In this document: positions 1 through 8,123 of the stretch, in pieces | Layout: each line of letters opens with the position of its first letter | How positions within the stretch are numbered: the stretch's first letter is position 1 | Assembly (NCBI GenBank): GCA_934747325.1 | Contig: CAKVGW010000030.1 | Coordinates: 1-22,476 of the forward strand | Direction: 5' to 3' | DNA: 22,476 bases | From: an uncultured Candidatus Melainabacteria bacterium | GTDB taxonomy: Bacteria > Cyanobacteriota > Vampirovibrionia > Gastranaerophilales > Gastranaerophilaceae | Notes under the pieces: generated by a model | Told to the model about the DNA's origin: nothing | The model's database searches: none | The model's input: the letters and a program-made list of their open reading frames with translations, nothing else | Program-made: the position numbers and the translations under genes

Positions 1-1
1 T

Positions 2-1084
2 TTATTTTTCTTTAATCTGTTTTGCGTTAGCTATATCAATATCATCGACTTTAGCTTCTTTTTTTGCATCTTCTGCTTCTAACTGTTTATTAATAACCAA
101 AGTTTGAATTACTTGGAAAATATTACTTGAAATCAAATAAAGAAGTACACCTGCAGGAATTGGAATAATTACGAATGTAAACGTCAACATAATTGGCATA
201 AACGTATTCATAGATTTTTGCATAGCTGCCTGTGCAGGATCTTGTTGTGATGATTTATTCATTGACATCATAGCCTTTTGAGAGAATACCATTGTTACTG
301 CAAATAATGCAATTAACAATAATACATCATAATGGAATGAAGCTTTCATTTCCTTTGTAGGTATTGAACTAATCAAGATACCATCTTTTCTTTCAAAATT
401 CAATGTTTCAGTTTCTTTTGTTTGAACATCTGTTACATCAATTTCAGCTTTTTCAATTTGATCAAGTTGACTGAATTTTAAATTTAAACTATCAAGGCTA
501 ACTTTAAAATCAGCATTTTCACCCGGAGTAAGTTCCCCTTGAACCTCAATAGCTTTAGTTGGTTTAACAACTTTTACGTTTAATAAAGGTTCTTCAACAC
601 CTTTTAAGTAAACTTTAGCAGTTTTGCCTGCCATAAATGTATCATATTTCGCAACACCCAAAACTCCATCATGAGAAACACCTGCAGAAGTTTTTAGAGT
701 TGCATCTAATCTATTAATGAATAAGAAATGAGAATCGCCTGCCATTTGAATAAATTGCGGACTCATTAATGTTGAATACAACAAAATGAAAATTGGCATT
801 TGAATAAGCAATGGGAAACATCCTGCCATTGGATTGAACTTGTGTTCCTTATAGAATTCCATCATTTTTTGTTGCATTACTTGAGGGTTGCTTTTGTATC
901 TTTCTTGAATAGCCTTCATTTTAGGCTGCAACATTTGCATAGTTCTCATAGAACGCTGTTGTGACAAGCCTAGAGGCCACATCGCAGCTCTAACAAGAAC
1001 CGTTAGTAAAATAATACCTATACCGTAACTTCCTGCAACAGAAAGCATTTTCAAAACGTCGATAGTTAGTGTTGTAAAATCCAT
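2..1084 (-). CDS. yidC: Membrane protein insertase YidC/Oxa1/Alb3 (360 aa)
   Basis: Inserts and folds inner-membrane proteins, alone or with SecYEG. The first membrane segment (about residues 18-38) carries the conserved groove arginine R32 in the context TVLVRAAMWPLG. A charged cytoplasmic hairpin rich in Met, Gln and Lys follows (40-85), then segment 2 (MAGCFPLLIQMPIFILLYS). About 130 residues of polar, beta-rich sequence (roughly 115-245) come next, and then the remaining segments (FHYDVLLLIALFAV, and the IMLTFTF and PAGVLLYLISSN region). The E. coli-type N-terminal periplasmic domain is absent. The large loop after segment 2 resembles cyanobacterial YidC. The tail is lysine-rich, as expected for ribosome contact. 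The ATG is preceded by a GGGAAGAG ribosome site and by its own promoter-like sequence at 1142-1170. The stop lies at the window edge, so the gene is complete. Confidence 0.95.
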   Translation of the reverse strand: MDFTTLTIDVLKMLSVAGSYGIGIILLTVLVRAAMWPLGLSQQRSMRTMQMLQPKMKAIQERYKSNPQVMQQKMMEFYKEHKFNPMAGCFPLLIQMPIFILLYSTLMSPQFIQMAGDSHFLFINRLDATLKTSAGVSHDGVLGVAKYDTFMAGKTAKVYLKGVEEPLLNVKVVKPTKAIEVQGELTPGENADFKVSLDSLNLKFSQLDQIEKAEIDVTDVQTKETETLNFERKDGILISSIPTKEMKASFHYDVLLLIALFAVTMVFSQKAMMSMNKSSQQDPAQAAMQKSMNTFMPIMLTFTFVIIPIPAGVLLYLISSNIFQVIQTLVINKQLEAEDAKKEAKVDDIDIANAKQIKEK

Positions 1085-1141
1085 ATTTCTCTTCCCTAAA
1101 TTATTCTAGTGTCCTTAAAAAGTACTAATAGTACCTTTGTT

Positions 1142-1170
1142 AGGATACTTTAAATAAAAATTCAAGTCAA
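1142..1170 (-). promoter_or_regulatory. Probable yidC promoter
   Basis: On the minus strand TTGACT is followed by a 17-base spacer and TATCCT, about 58 bases upstream of the yidC ATG. The -35 matches the consensus well and the -10 is weaker. A short hairpin (GTACT/AGTAC, 1122-1134) followed by five T lies at the expected transcript start and could attenuate read-through from the upstream gene. Confidence 0.4.
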
Positions 1171-1205
1171 GAAAATGACACTAATATTACCATATATTAA
1201 GAAGG

Positions 1206-3044
1206 TTACACACCTAAAGATGGTGCTATCTGAATAAATGTTCTTACTAGATCGCCATCCCATTGTGTTCCTGCACCTTCTTCCAATATAGAAATCGCTT
1301 TTTCTATATTCATACCGCGTCTATAAGGTCTATCACTGATAAGCGCGTGATAAGTATCTGCGATTGCAACAATTTTTGCAGCAAGCGGAATATCACCGTT
1401 TTTAAGTCCTTCAGGATAGCCTTTACCATCAATTCTTTCATGGTGATATTTTACAATTGGTATCAAATCTCTAAGGGAAGGATTTGGCATTAACACTTTT
1501 TCTGCACCAATTACAGGGTGTTGTTTCATAATACACCATTCATCATCAGACAATGGCCCTTCTTTTTTAAGTACAGATTCAGGAATACCGATTTTGCCGA
1601 CATCGTGAAGTAATGCACCCAATTTAATGCGTTCAACTTCTCCTTCAGGAAGATTAATTGCACGCGCCAAAGCTTCTGAGAATTTTGAAACAGATGTTGA
1701 ATGACCTTTTGTATACGGGTCTTTTGCATCAATAGCACCGGCTAAAGAAGTTGCAATTTCAGAGATTCTGTTGCCTGACATTTCATGGTCAACATTGAAT
1801 TTCGCCAACAATTCTTCTTCAAAGTTTACACCAAGCTGAGAGTGGCGTTTACCGATAACTTCCGCATAAGATTGAAGTGCGATATCATCCCAGAAGTTAA
1901 AGTCCGCAGAACTTATAATCGCTGACATGCCATCCTTGTAACCTTTTGCTTGCGAAATATACATAGCTTGTTCTGCTAAGATTAGCAATTTTTCTTTGTC
2001 ATCCGCACAATCAGGATAAGTTGAAACACCTACAGAAACTTTTACAGGTCCAATTTCATCAATAAAACAGCAAGAAAGCGAATAGGTTAAATATTCTGCA
2101 ACATATTTTGCTTGTTCCACAGAAGTTTTAGGTAGTATAATTGCGATTTCATCACCGCCGTAACGACCTGCAACATCACCTTCTCTAATATTTTGACGTA
2201 CTTTTTCTGCAACAACTTTAATAACTTCATCACCTTTTGCATGACCAAGTTCTCTGTTAATTTTTGTGATGTTACAAATATCCATCATCACAATAGAGAG
2301 TTTTTGTTTATTTGTTTGCGCACGATTAATTTCATTTGACAAAATTTCTTGGAAACCGCGGTGGTTATAAAGAAGTGTCAAATTATCCGTATTTGCGTAC
2401 TCGTCGCTCTTTTCAATTAAATCAAAATTGTGAGCAAAAAGTGCGGTATAATTTGCTATAAGTTTATACAAACCGATATTTTGTCTTGCGTAATTATCTT
2501 CTACTATCAAAACTCCAAGACATTTGTTCACAGAAATAAGCGGAAGAATAACAACCGCGTGATTTTTAAAATAAGAAAGCTTTAAAAAGTCTACGTCATC
2601 TTTAAATATTGTTTCACGTTTTTGAAACGCTTCAATAATCGGATTATCAATATCTTTCAAAAATACTTTTGAAGAATAAAAATTACCTGTTTTGTCTTTC
2701 AAATTAAGATTAATACAGTTTGATTTTTCCTTAAACAAACCATAAGCCATAAAATCTGAATCTATATTTTGGCAAATAATAGAATAGATTTTTGAGAAAA
2801 GCTCCGCAACAGACGATACATCAGATATTTTCACCAATGCATCAATAATAGATTTAGGGTTAAGAGTATAACCTTTTTCATTATTAAAAGATTTGTTTTG
2901 TGGTTTTGATAGAGAATTCGCACAAGTATGGAATGTTAACGAGTTGACTTTTGAAACCAAATTCTCTTGTTGAATTGGTGAGGTCACAGGGGCTTTGTTG
3001 GAAATCTCTGTAATTTTGCTAATTAAACTTTTTTCTTTTTTCAC
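1206..3044 (-). CDS. GAF-GGDEF-HD-GYP cyclic-di-GMP signalling protein (612 aa)
   Basis: Combines a synthetase and a hydrolase domain for cyclic-di-GMP. Residues 1-60 are polar and probably unstructured. About 65-210 resembles a GAF sensor domain. The GGDEF domain (about 215-375) has active-site GGDEI at 296-300, metal and substrate residues D255, N263 and D272, and an inhibitory RxxD site at 287-290 (REGD). The HD-GYP domain (about 425-610) has H480-D481 followed by GKIGIPE, and HHERIDGKGYP at 534-544. All key residues of both domains are present, so both activities are plausible. There is no signal peptide or membrane segment, so it is probably cytosolic. The start is GTG, with AAGGTGG just upstream. 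It lies 121 bases upstream of yidC on the same strand. The activity balance and GAF ligand cannot be read from sequence. Confidence 0.93.
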   Translation of the reverse strand: MKKEKSLISKITEISNKAPVTSPIQQENLVSKVNSLTFHTCANSLSKPQNKSFNNEKGYTLNPKSIIDALVKISDVSSVAELFSKIYSIICQNIDSDFMAYGLFKEKSNCINLNLKDKTGNFYSSKVFLKDIDNPIIEAFQKRETIFKDDVDFLKLSYFKNHAVVILPLISVNKCLGVLIVEDNYARQNIGLYKLIANYTALFAHNFDLIEKSDEYANTDNLTLLYNHRGFQEILSNEINRAQTNKQKLSIVMMDICNITKINRELGHAKGDEVIKVVAEKVRQNIREGDVAGRYGGDEIAIILPKTSVEQAKYVAEYLTYSLSCCFIDEIGPVKVSVGVSTYPDCADDKEKLLILAEQAMYISQAKGYKDGMSAIISSADFNFWDDIALQSYAEVIGKRHSQLGVNFEEELLAKFNVDHEMSGNRISEIATSLAGAIDAKDPYTKGHSTSVSKFSEALARAINLPEGEVERIKLGALLHDVGKIGIPESVLKKEGPLSDDEWCIMKQHPVIGAEKVLMPNPSLRDLIPIVKYHHERIDGKGYPEGLKNGDIPLAAKIVAIADTYHALISDRPYRRGMNIEKAISILEEGAGTQWDGDLVRTFIQIAPSLGV

Positions 3045-3362
3045 GCATCCACCTTCACATTGTAGAGATATAAAACCGATAAAGATAAAAAATTGACTTT
3101 ATGTTAAAAAAAATTTACATTTATAAACATTAGATTTCGAAAATCATTCTCTATCAATAAATCCCTTTAATAATTATATTAACATTTTTTTTTAGTTTTA
3201 CTAGTGTAAAATATACTTTTATTTACAAATGTTTATACACTTTTTAATTATACTTAGAAAATTATGTAACAATTTGTTTACAAATGCGCAATTTTTAATT
3301 TTAACCTGTTTTAAAAGAAGCATAACAGATAGAAGTGTAGTTAAAAATGAAAGAAGGTAAAA
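3045..3362. other. AT-rich divergent intergenic region
   Basis: This 318-base gap separates the divergent cyclic-di-GMP gene (minus) and the small membrane protein gene (plus). It is very AT-rich with long T runs. TTTACAAATG occurs twice (near 3223 and 3276). Both flanking genes must have promoters here, but no -35/-10 pair is good enough to call. I see no RNA gene or ORF. Confidence 0.5.
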
Positions 3363-3872
3363 ATGGATCCAATCAAAAATAACGGCGCAATGGATTACAC
3401 AATGACAATGCCACAACAAAATAATGTACAACCGACACAAGAAGAAGACTATTCTTCTATGCCAATGGTATATGATCCAACCACGGACGAAAAGAAAGAA
3501 TCAGCTAAAAGCGGTGTTGCACTAAAAGCGTTAGCAGCTGTCGGTATCGCAGGTTTGGCAATGTGGGCAGGACATTCAATGGGACAAAAAGGCGTAAAAG
3601 CTGCAAAAGAAGCCGAAGATGCTGCTAAAAAAGCAATGGATGAAGCTTTAGCAAAAGCTGATAAATTACAAAAAGCTAACGATGAAGCTTATGAAATTGC
3701 TGATAAAGGTAAGTATTGGTTTAAAAGCAGTATGAGAGAAGATATCAAAAAAGCTTTAAGACCGGATGAAGCTGAAGCTAAAAAAGCTACAGAAGCAGCT
3801 AAAAAAGAAGCAAATGATGCAGCAACAAAAGCAGAAAATGCGGCTGAAAACGTTGCAGAAGAAGCAAAATAA
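3363..3872 (+). CDS. Small membrane-anchored Ala/Lys/Glu-rich coiled-coil protein (169 aa)
   Basis: I do not recognise a named family. Residues 1-50 are polar and rich in Met, Gln and Asp. One hydrophobic segment follows at about 51-75 (VALKALAAVGIAGLAMWAG), ending GHSMGQKG. The rest is a long highly charged helix built from AKKA, EAEDAA and KADKLQKAND-like units, interrupted near residue 115 by GKYWFKSSMRED. The Ala/Lys/Glu spacing suggests a coiled coil or extended amphipathic helix anchored at one end in the membrane. The overall look recalls YtxH-like stress proteins, but I see no diagnostic motif. The ATG has a GAAGG ribosome site 5 bases upstream; an ATG at 3347 is out of frame. A strong terminator follows at 3893, so it is monocistronic. 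Confidence 0.75.
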   Translation: MDPIKNNGAMDYTMTMPQQNNVQPTQEEDYSSMPMVYDPTTDEKKESAKSGVALKALAAVGIAGLAMWAGHSMGQKGVKAAKEAEDAAKKAMDEALAKADKLQKANDEAYEIADKGKYWFKSSMREDIKKALRPDEAEAKKATEAAKKEANDAATKAENAAENVAEEAK

Positions 3873-3892
3873 AACTTTAACTATATAATACA

Positions 3893-3926
3893 AAAAATCG
3901 GATGTTTATTTAAACATCCGATTTTT
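3893..3926. terminator. Bidirectional rho-independent terminator
   Basis: A perfect 16-bp stem (AAAAATCGGATGTTTA with its complement) has a two-base TT loop, A-rich on the left and T-rich on the right. It can end transcription of the membrane protein gene on the plus strand and the convergent phosphatase-like gene on the minus strand. Confidence 0.85.
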
Positions 3927-3940
3927 ATTATAGGTAATTT

Positions 3941-4540
3941 TTATACAGGCATGTGGTCTGAATAAATTACACTCGACCAATCACCTTCAAAATAACTTAT
4001 TTGAGTTAAAGTGCCAGTTTTTATCAAGTTTTTAAATTGGTTTACTGGTGTCAGTTCCAAAGTTTTAGCAATTGCAGACTGAATAACATCAGGAGTTGTT
4101 ACCACAATAATTCTATTACCGCGGTTTTCTTCTACTAATTTATCTATAACATCTGAAACTCTTTTGTTAAATATTGCCAAAGACTCACCATTCTTTGGTT
4201 CTTGCAAAATAACCTCCGGCCCGTATTGGTCAAACAAATCCTCATAAGAACGACCGCTCCAATCACCGTGATTTCTAGCCGGCAAATCGATTATAGAAAT
4301 TTTTTTCTTAAAAAGTTTTGCTATAATTTCTGCAGATTGGGTACATCTTGCAGAAGAACTTGTATAAATTTTATCATACGCTACAGCTCTGTGTTCAAGA
4401 GTATGACAAACTTTTTCAATTTCTTCTTCACCAAATTCATTCAATTTTGGGTATTTTTCAGTATCACAGATAATGCCATCCATTGTATGCACTGTTGCAC
4501 CATGCGACACAAAAGTTATTTTACATTTACGTTTAAACAT
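3941..4540 (-). CDS. Histidine-phosphatase-superfamily protein, catalytically degenerate (199 aa)
   Basis: The fold is that of phosphoglycerate-mutase-like histidine phosphatases, but several catalytic positions have changed. The N-terminal RHG motif reads FVSHGAT (S12-H13-G14): the phospho-accepting His remains but the phosphate-binding Arg is Ser. The second Arg is kept (YTSSSARCTQSAE, R65). The usual acidic residue before GxWxG is Ala (PARNHGDWSG, A88). The C-terminal VxHGG motif reads VVTTPD (148-151), so the second catalytic His is gone. The family assignment is firm. Loss of phosphatase activity and a possible binding or regulatory role are inference. There is no signal peptide. The ATG has GAGGA upstream, and an extended -10 promoter lies at 4604-4633. 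Confidence 0.85.
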   Translation of the reverse strand: MFKRKCKITFVSHGATVHTMDGIICDTEKYPKLNEFGEEEIEKVCHTLEHRAVAYDKIYTSSSARCTQSAEIIAKLFKKKISIIDLPARNHGDWSGRSYEDLFDQYGPEVILQEPKNGESLAIFNKRVSDVIDKLVEENRGNRIIVVTTPDVIQSAIAKTLELTPVNQFKNLIKTGTLTQISYFEGDWSSVIYSDHMPV

Positions 4541-4603
4541 TATAAATCCTCAACTAACTAATCTTGATATTTCCTTTTCAAGGGTATAGTACTAATTAAT
4601 GCC

Positions 4604-4633
4604 ATTATACCATGCTTTGAGCAAATGTTTCAA
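4604..4633 (-). promoter_or_regulatory. Promoter of the phosphatase-like gene
   Basis: On the minus strand TTGAAA (4633-4628) is followed by an 18-base spacer and a perfect TATAAT (4609-4604), preceded by TGG as an extended -10. It lies about 64 bases upstream of the ATG at 4540. Confidence 0.6.
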
Positions 4634-4644
4634 TCGGTCAAATA

Positions 4645-4679
4645 AAAAGGCGGATTGGATAAAATCCAACCCGCCTTTT
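4645..4679 (-). terminator. Terminator after speE
   Basis: The stem AAAAGGCGG-a-TTGGAT pairs with ATCCAA-c-CCGCC-TTTT around a short A loop, with a single internal mismatch. On the minus strand it ends in a T run and sits 12 bases after the speE stop. Confidence 0.8.
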
Positions 4680-4690
4680 GAATATCATTC

Positions 4691-5527
4691 TTATAACAAT
4701 TCTTTCAAATAGTTTGGTAATGCAAATCTTGCATTATGATAATCTTTGTTATAAATCTTGCAAGTTTTTGTAATTGCTTCGCCTCTTCTTTCATCCCAAT
4801 AAGAAAGCGGTTCAACTTCTTCTGAACAAAATGCCCAAGCCCAATATCCACCTGGGTAAGTTGGAATGTTTGATGTAAATGTTGAACAAATTGGGAACAC
4901 TTTTTTAAGAAGATTATACATTTTTTTGATTTCTTCTTTATTAACAAAAGGTGATTCTGATTGAGCACACATAATTCCGCCTTTTTTCATAGAATTTTTA
5001 ACGTTTGTATAAAATTCTTCCGTAAACAAGCCTTCCCCAGGACCCATTGGGTCTGTAGAGTCAATAAGTACGATATCAAACATGTCTTTTTTGTCTTTAA
5101 TATATTCAATTGCGTCTTCTACAAGAATTTCGCATTTAGGGTTATCAAGTTCGCAAGCAATTGTTGGAAGGTATTTTTTGCAAGCTTCAATTACCATTCC
5201 ATCAATTTCACACAAAACAACCTTTTCAACGGTATCGTGTTTAAGAACTTCTCTAACAGTACCACCATCACCACCGCCAATTACAAGAACTGTTTTAGGT
5301 GCTTTATGGTGCATCATTGGAATATGAGCAATCATTTCGTGGTAATGAAATTCATCACCTTCTGTTGTCATCATCAAATCATCAAGAGTAAGAACTCTGC
5401 CTAAAGTTGAATCAGATTCAAAAATTTCTACCTTTTGAAAAGGTGATTGCTCGGAAAAAAGAACTTCTTTTTGTTTAATTGCTATACCAAATCCTGATGG
5501 CGTAATTTCTTTGTAAAATTGTGTCAT
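4691..5527 (-). CDS. speE: Spermidine synthase / polyamine aminopropyltransferase (278 aa)
   Basis: Transfers the aminopropyl group of decarboxylated S-adenosylmethionine to putrescine (or a related diamine), giving spermidine. A short N-terminal beta domain (1-75) includes the family pattern GRVLTLDDLMMTTEGDEFHYHE (44-64). The Rossmann methyltransferase-like domain follows, with VLVIGGGDGGTVRE (80-93), the nucleotide-binding acid in LCEIDG (105-110), and the catalytic motif DSTDPMGPGEGLF (156-168). YPGGYWAWAF near 226 is also typical. The length is usual for the family. Its ATG overlaps the stop codon of the upstream HIT gene by four bases (ATGA), which indicates translational coupling. No S-adenosylmethionine decarboxylase gene lies in the window. 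Confidence 0.97.
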   Translation of the reverse strand: MTQFYKEITPSGFGIAIKQKEVLFSEQSPFQKVEIFESDSTLGRVLTLDDLMMTTEGDEFHYHEMIAHIPMMHHKAPKTVLVIGGGDGGTVREVLKHDTVEKVVLCEIDGMVIEACKKYLPTIACELDNPKCEILVEDAIEYIKDKKDMFDIVLIDSTDPMGPGEGLFTEEFYTNVKNSMKKGGIMCAQSESPFVNKEEIKKMYNLLKKVFPICSTFTSNIPTYPGGYWAWAFCSEEVEPLSYWDERRGEAITKTCKIYNKDYHNARFALPNYLKELL

Positions 5528-5844
5528 AGTTTAATATTCCCCGCTAATATATGTATATGCAGGTGGAAAACTTCCTGTCCTGCCTCTTTTCCTGTGTTAA
5601 TAACTGTTCTGTATGATTTTAAGCCGGTTTTCTTTGCAGCTTCTTTTACAGTCATCATCAATTTACCCAACAAAACTTCATCATCAAGTTCATTTAATGA
5701 TTCAACATGTTTTCTTGGAACTACAAGCAAATGTGTATCTGCTTTTGGATTAATATCTTTAAAAACTACAGCATATTCATTTTCATAAACGAATTCTGTA
5801 TTAAAATCACCATTTATTATTTTACAAAAAATACAATCGCTCAT
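5524..5844 (-). CDS. HIT-family nucleotide hydrolase (HINT-like, 106 aa)
   Basis: A small histidine-triad hydrolase. The signature HLHIHI lies at 94-99, with the nucleophilic central His at position 96. The N-terminal CIFCKI (C4, C7) together with H46 and H94 resembles the zinc site of bacterial HINT proteins. The region before it (TGKEAGQEVFHLHIH) matches HINT enzymes that cleave purine nucleoside phosphoramidates. The C-terminus is slightly short and lacks the usual GG after the triad (ILAGNIKL). AAAGGAG lies 8 bases before the ATG. The stop overlaps the speE start (ATGA), so the two are probably translated together; no functional link to polyamines is obvious. A moderate promoter lies at 5864-5892. 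Confidence 0.93.
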   Translation of the reverse strand: MSDCIFCKIINGDFNTEFVYENEYAVVFKDINPKADTHLLVVPRKHVESLNELDDEVLLGKLMMTVKEAAKKTGLKSYRTVINTGKEAGQEVFHLHIHILAGNIKL

Positions 5845-5863
5845 AAGTCACTCCTTTTGTCTT

Positions 5864-5892
5864 ATGGTAATTCAAAAGAAGATGGTTTGCAA
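5864..5892 (-). promoter_or_regulatory. Possible promoter of the HIT-speE pair
   Basis: On the minus strand TTGCAA is followed by a 17-base spacer and TACCAT, each matching 4 of 6 consensus bases, about 20 bases upstream of the HIT gene start. Confidence 0.3.
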
Positions 5893-6161
5893 TAAGATTA
5901 AAGGGAATATGGGAATAAGAGATTTAAATATTTTTTAAACAATTTTCCACTTTCCATTTTCCATTTTCAATTAAACTACACCCACTTATTTTTTTCGGCG
6001 TTAAAGTTTTCTCCTCTAAAACATATTTTTCGCTGGACAATATGTAATTTTTTATTACGGGATTTTGTTTTTGCATGTTTCTATATTAAGATATAAGTAT
6101 CGGAAAAGATTTTGGTCTTTTGGAAGAGAAAGAGTTTAATTATTAGTTGGGATAAATTTGA
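5893..6161. other. Intergenic region between HIT and transglycosylase genes
   Basis: AT-rich. It contains the repeat at 5940-5972 (listed separately), an AT hairpin GTAAT/ATTAC near 6045, and sequence such as TTGCAT followed by TATAAG near 6075-6105 that could drive the plus-strand transglycosylase gene, though no pair is convincing. I see no ORF or RNA gene. Confidence 0.4.
5940..5972 (-). repeat. Dispersed AT-rich repeat, left copy
   Basis: Read on the minus strand this is a run of GGAAAATGGAAAGTGG-like 7-8 base units. Nineteen bases (5940-5958) are identical to the reverse complement of 8128-8146, so the two copies lie in opposite orientation on either side of the lytic transglycosylase gene. 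Confidence 0.7.
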
Positions 6162-8123
6162 ATGAGAAGAAGAAAAAAATACGATTTATATATAGTTGTC
6201 TTTTTAGCTTTATTTACAATTGGCTACTTTGTTTATAACCACACCTCATCAGAGTCAAGAGGTGTTGAAAACTATTCCGCAGCTTTAGACGATTATAAAG
6301 CCAGTGATTATGAAAAAGCTTATCAAGAGTTCGGCAAAGTTCCATCTGGCTCAACTCTTAAGTCGTCAGCTTTATTCCGTCAAGCAAGATGTGCTACAAA
6401 TATGGGCAAAAACGAACTAGCCATAAAAAAATACAATAGAATTGTACGAAATGGTTCAAAATCTTCAATTGCGCCGATAAGTGAATACAATATGGCGAAT
6501 TTAATGTATGAAGCCAACGACAAAGACGCAAAAAAACATTTCAAAAAAATTATAAAAAAATACCCAACCAGTGATTATGCAATCGCTTCTGAATATTACC
6601 TCGGAATGATTGAAGCTTCTAATCCGCCTAAAAACACAAAACGTTTGGCTAAATCTCAAGAAAAAGCGATTAATTATTTCAAAAACTATATAGAAAAAGC
6701 ACCCGATGGACGCTTTGCGCTAAAATCAATCGAAGAAATTATTAAACTCGATAAATCTTTGTCTAATTACGACAACTTACTTATCGCAAAAGGCTATTAC
6801 GCAAACGGAGAATTTGAAAAATCTAAGAAATTTTTAAACAAAACGACTCTTGCCGAAAGTTGGTCTGATTTTGCGAAAAATGAATATAAATTAGGTAATA
6901 AGGAAAAAGGAAATTATTATACAGAACTCGGTTTAAAACAACATGCCGGAAACACGGCTCAAGATGATGTTTACGAAGTTATTGATAATTATGTAGCAGC
7001 AGCTTCTACAAGAACTGAGGGAATTACAAAGCTTGTAAATTTAGGTGCAAACTCAACCGGTGCTGATTATATCGCATATCTTAATTGCAATGAAGTTGTT
7101 GGTGAAAATGTAAAAGAAGCCTGCTTTAGAAGTCTTTACGAAAAGTATCCGAACGGGCAATTTTCAGCAGATTCTTTGTACAACTTATTTATGGCAAAAT
7201 ATTTGCAGAAAAAATATCTTGATGCGCAAAGATTAGGATTCTTACATTTTAAAAAATTTCCTAATACAAAATCAAGCCCTGCGGTTACTTATTTTATGGG
7301 AAAAATCGCATACAAACTTAAACATTACGAAAGCGCAAATAATTATTATAAGCAGGTTATAAGCTCTTATCCCGACTCGTATTATGCTTTTAGAGCAAAT
7401 TACAATTTATACAAAGATGATGGAATGTTACCATTTTTGGAACTTAACGAAAAGCCTGTTGTTTTCCCTTACAAAAAATCTTTGGATAATAATTTAGTTG
7501 TAAAACTGGCGTATCTGAAGGATTACGACCTCGTAGAAGAACTTTGTAAACACGATAAATTCATACAAAGCTGGATTGCATACCAAAAAGGCAACTACAC
7601 TTTATCTGCATATTTAGCTAGAAACGGGATGGAAGAATTAAATGTAAAACCTTCATTTGAGGATTTAAGATGGCGTTTAGTCTATCCAATGCACTATTAT
7701 GATATTGTTGACAAGGTTAAAGGTGACAACAATCCGATTGTTTTGCAATCCATAATAAAAGAAGAAAGCCATTTTAATCCGTTTGTAAAAAGTTCGGTAG
7801 GTGCAATCGGGTTAATGCAACTAATGCCTGCAACTTACAATGAAGTAGTTACAAAACACAATTTACCGACAAATTTGAATGTAGAAACCGCTAATATTAC
7901 GGCAGGAAGTTTATATTATTCAAGCCTTAAAAAAGTTTTGGGCAACAAAGATTTATACGCAATAACAGCTTATAACGGCGGAATCGGTTCTGTAACAAAT
8001 TGGTCCTCTAAATTAATTTACAGTGATACAGATGAATTTGTTGAACAAATTCCTTATCCGGAAACGAAAAATTATGTAAAAAAAGTTTTGAGAACATATT
8101 GGGTTTATGGAAATGTTTACTAA
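6162..8123 (+). CDS. TPR-rich membrane-anchored lytic murein transglycosylase, Slt type (653 aa)
   Basis: Cleaves the glycan strands of peptidoglycan, forming 1,6-anhydromuropeptides. Residues 1-6 are basic (MRRRKK), and an uncleaved signal anchor follows (7-25, LYIVVFLALFTIGYFVYNH). About 35-500 is a superhelix of TPR-like repeats (for example YKASDYEKAYQEFGKV and LFRQARCATNMGKNELAI), like the ring domain of Slt70. The catalytic SLT domain occupies about 515-640. It has IIKEESHFNP with catalytic Glu at about 535, SSVGAIGLMQLMPATY, and AITAYNGGIGSV near 605, all hallmarks of family 1 lytic transglycosylases. The last 17 bases overlap the next gene. The start has only a weak GGGA ribosome site about 10 bases upstream. 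The enzyme is probably exported and tethered to the outer face of the inner membrane. Confidence 0.93.
   Translation: MRRRKKYDLYIVVFLALFTIGYFVYNHTSSESRGVENYSAALDDYKASDYEKAYQEFGKVPSGSTLKSSALFRQARCATNMGKNELAIKKYNRIVRNGSKSSIAPISEYNMANLMYEANDKDAKKHFKKIIKKYPTSDYAIASEYYLGMIEASNPPKNTKRLAKSQEKAINYFKNYIEKAPDGRFALKSIEEIIKLDKSLSNYDNLLIAKGYYANGEFEKSKKFLNKTTLAESWSDFAKNEYKLGNKEKGNYYTELGLKQHAGNTAQDDVYEVIDNYVAAASTRTEGITKLVNLGANSTGADYIAYLNCNEVVGENVKEACFRSLYEKYPNGQFSADSLYNLFMAKYLQKKYLDAQRLGFLHFKKFPNTKSSPAVTYFMGKIAYKLKHYESANNYYKQVISSYPDSYYAFRANYNLYKDDGMLPFLELNEKPVVFPYKKSLDNNLVVKLAYLKDYDLVEELCKHDKFIQSWIAYQKGNYTLSAYLARNGMEELNVKPSFEDLRWRLVYPMHYYDIVDKVKGDNNPIVLQSIIKEESHFNPFVKSSVGAIGLMQLMPATYNEVVTKHNLPTNLNVETANITAGSLYYSSLKKVLGNKDLYAITAYNGGIGSVTNWSSKLIYSDTDEFVEQIPYPETKNYVKKVLRTYWVYGNVY

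Noticed and set aside
1107..1183. Separated inverted repeat TAGTGTC/GACACTA around the yidC promoter as an operator
   Set aside because: Seven bases 63 bases apart is expected by chance in sequence of this composition; no further support.
3225..3245. DnaA-box-like TTATACACT in an AT-rich region near yidC, suggesting a replication origin
   Set aside because: A single 7-of-9 match, no cluster of boxes, no dnaA or dnaN nearby. AT richness is general in this genome.
4202..4561. Open frame of 119 codons on the plus strand over the phosphatase-like gene
   Set aside because: Antisense shadow; no ribosome site or recognisable motif.
4961..5404. Open frame of 147 codons on the plus strand across speE
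   Set aside because: Phe/Asn/Cys-rich composition typical of the reverse complement of an AT-rich gene; no ribosome site, and speE is unambiguous.
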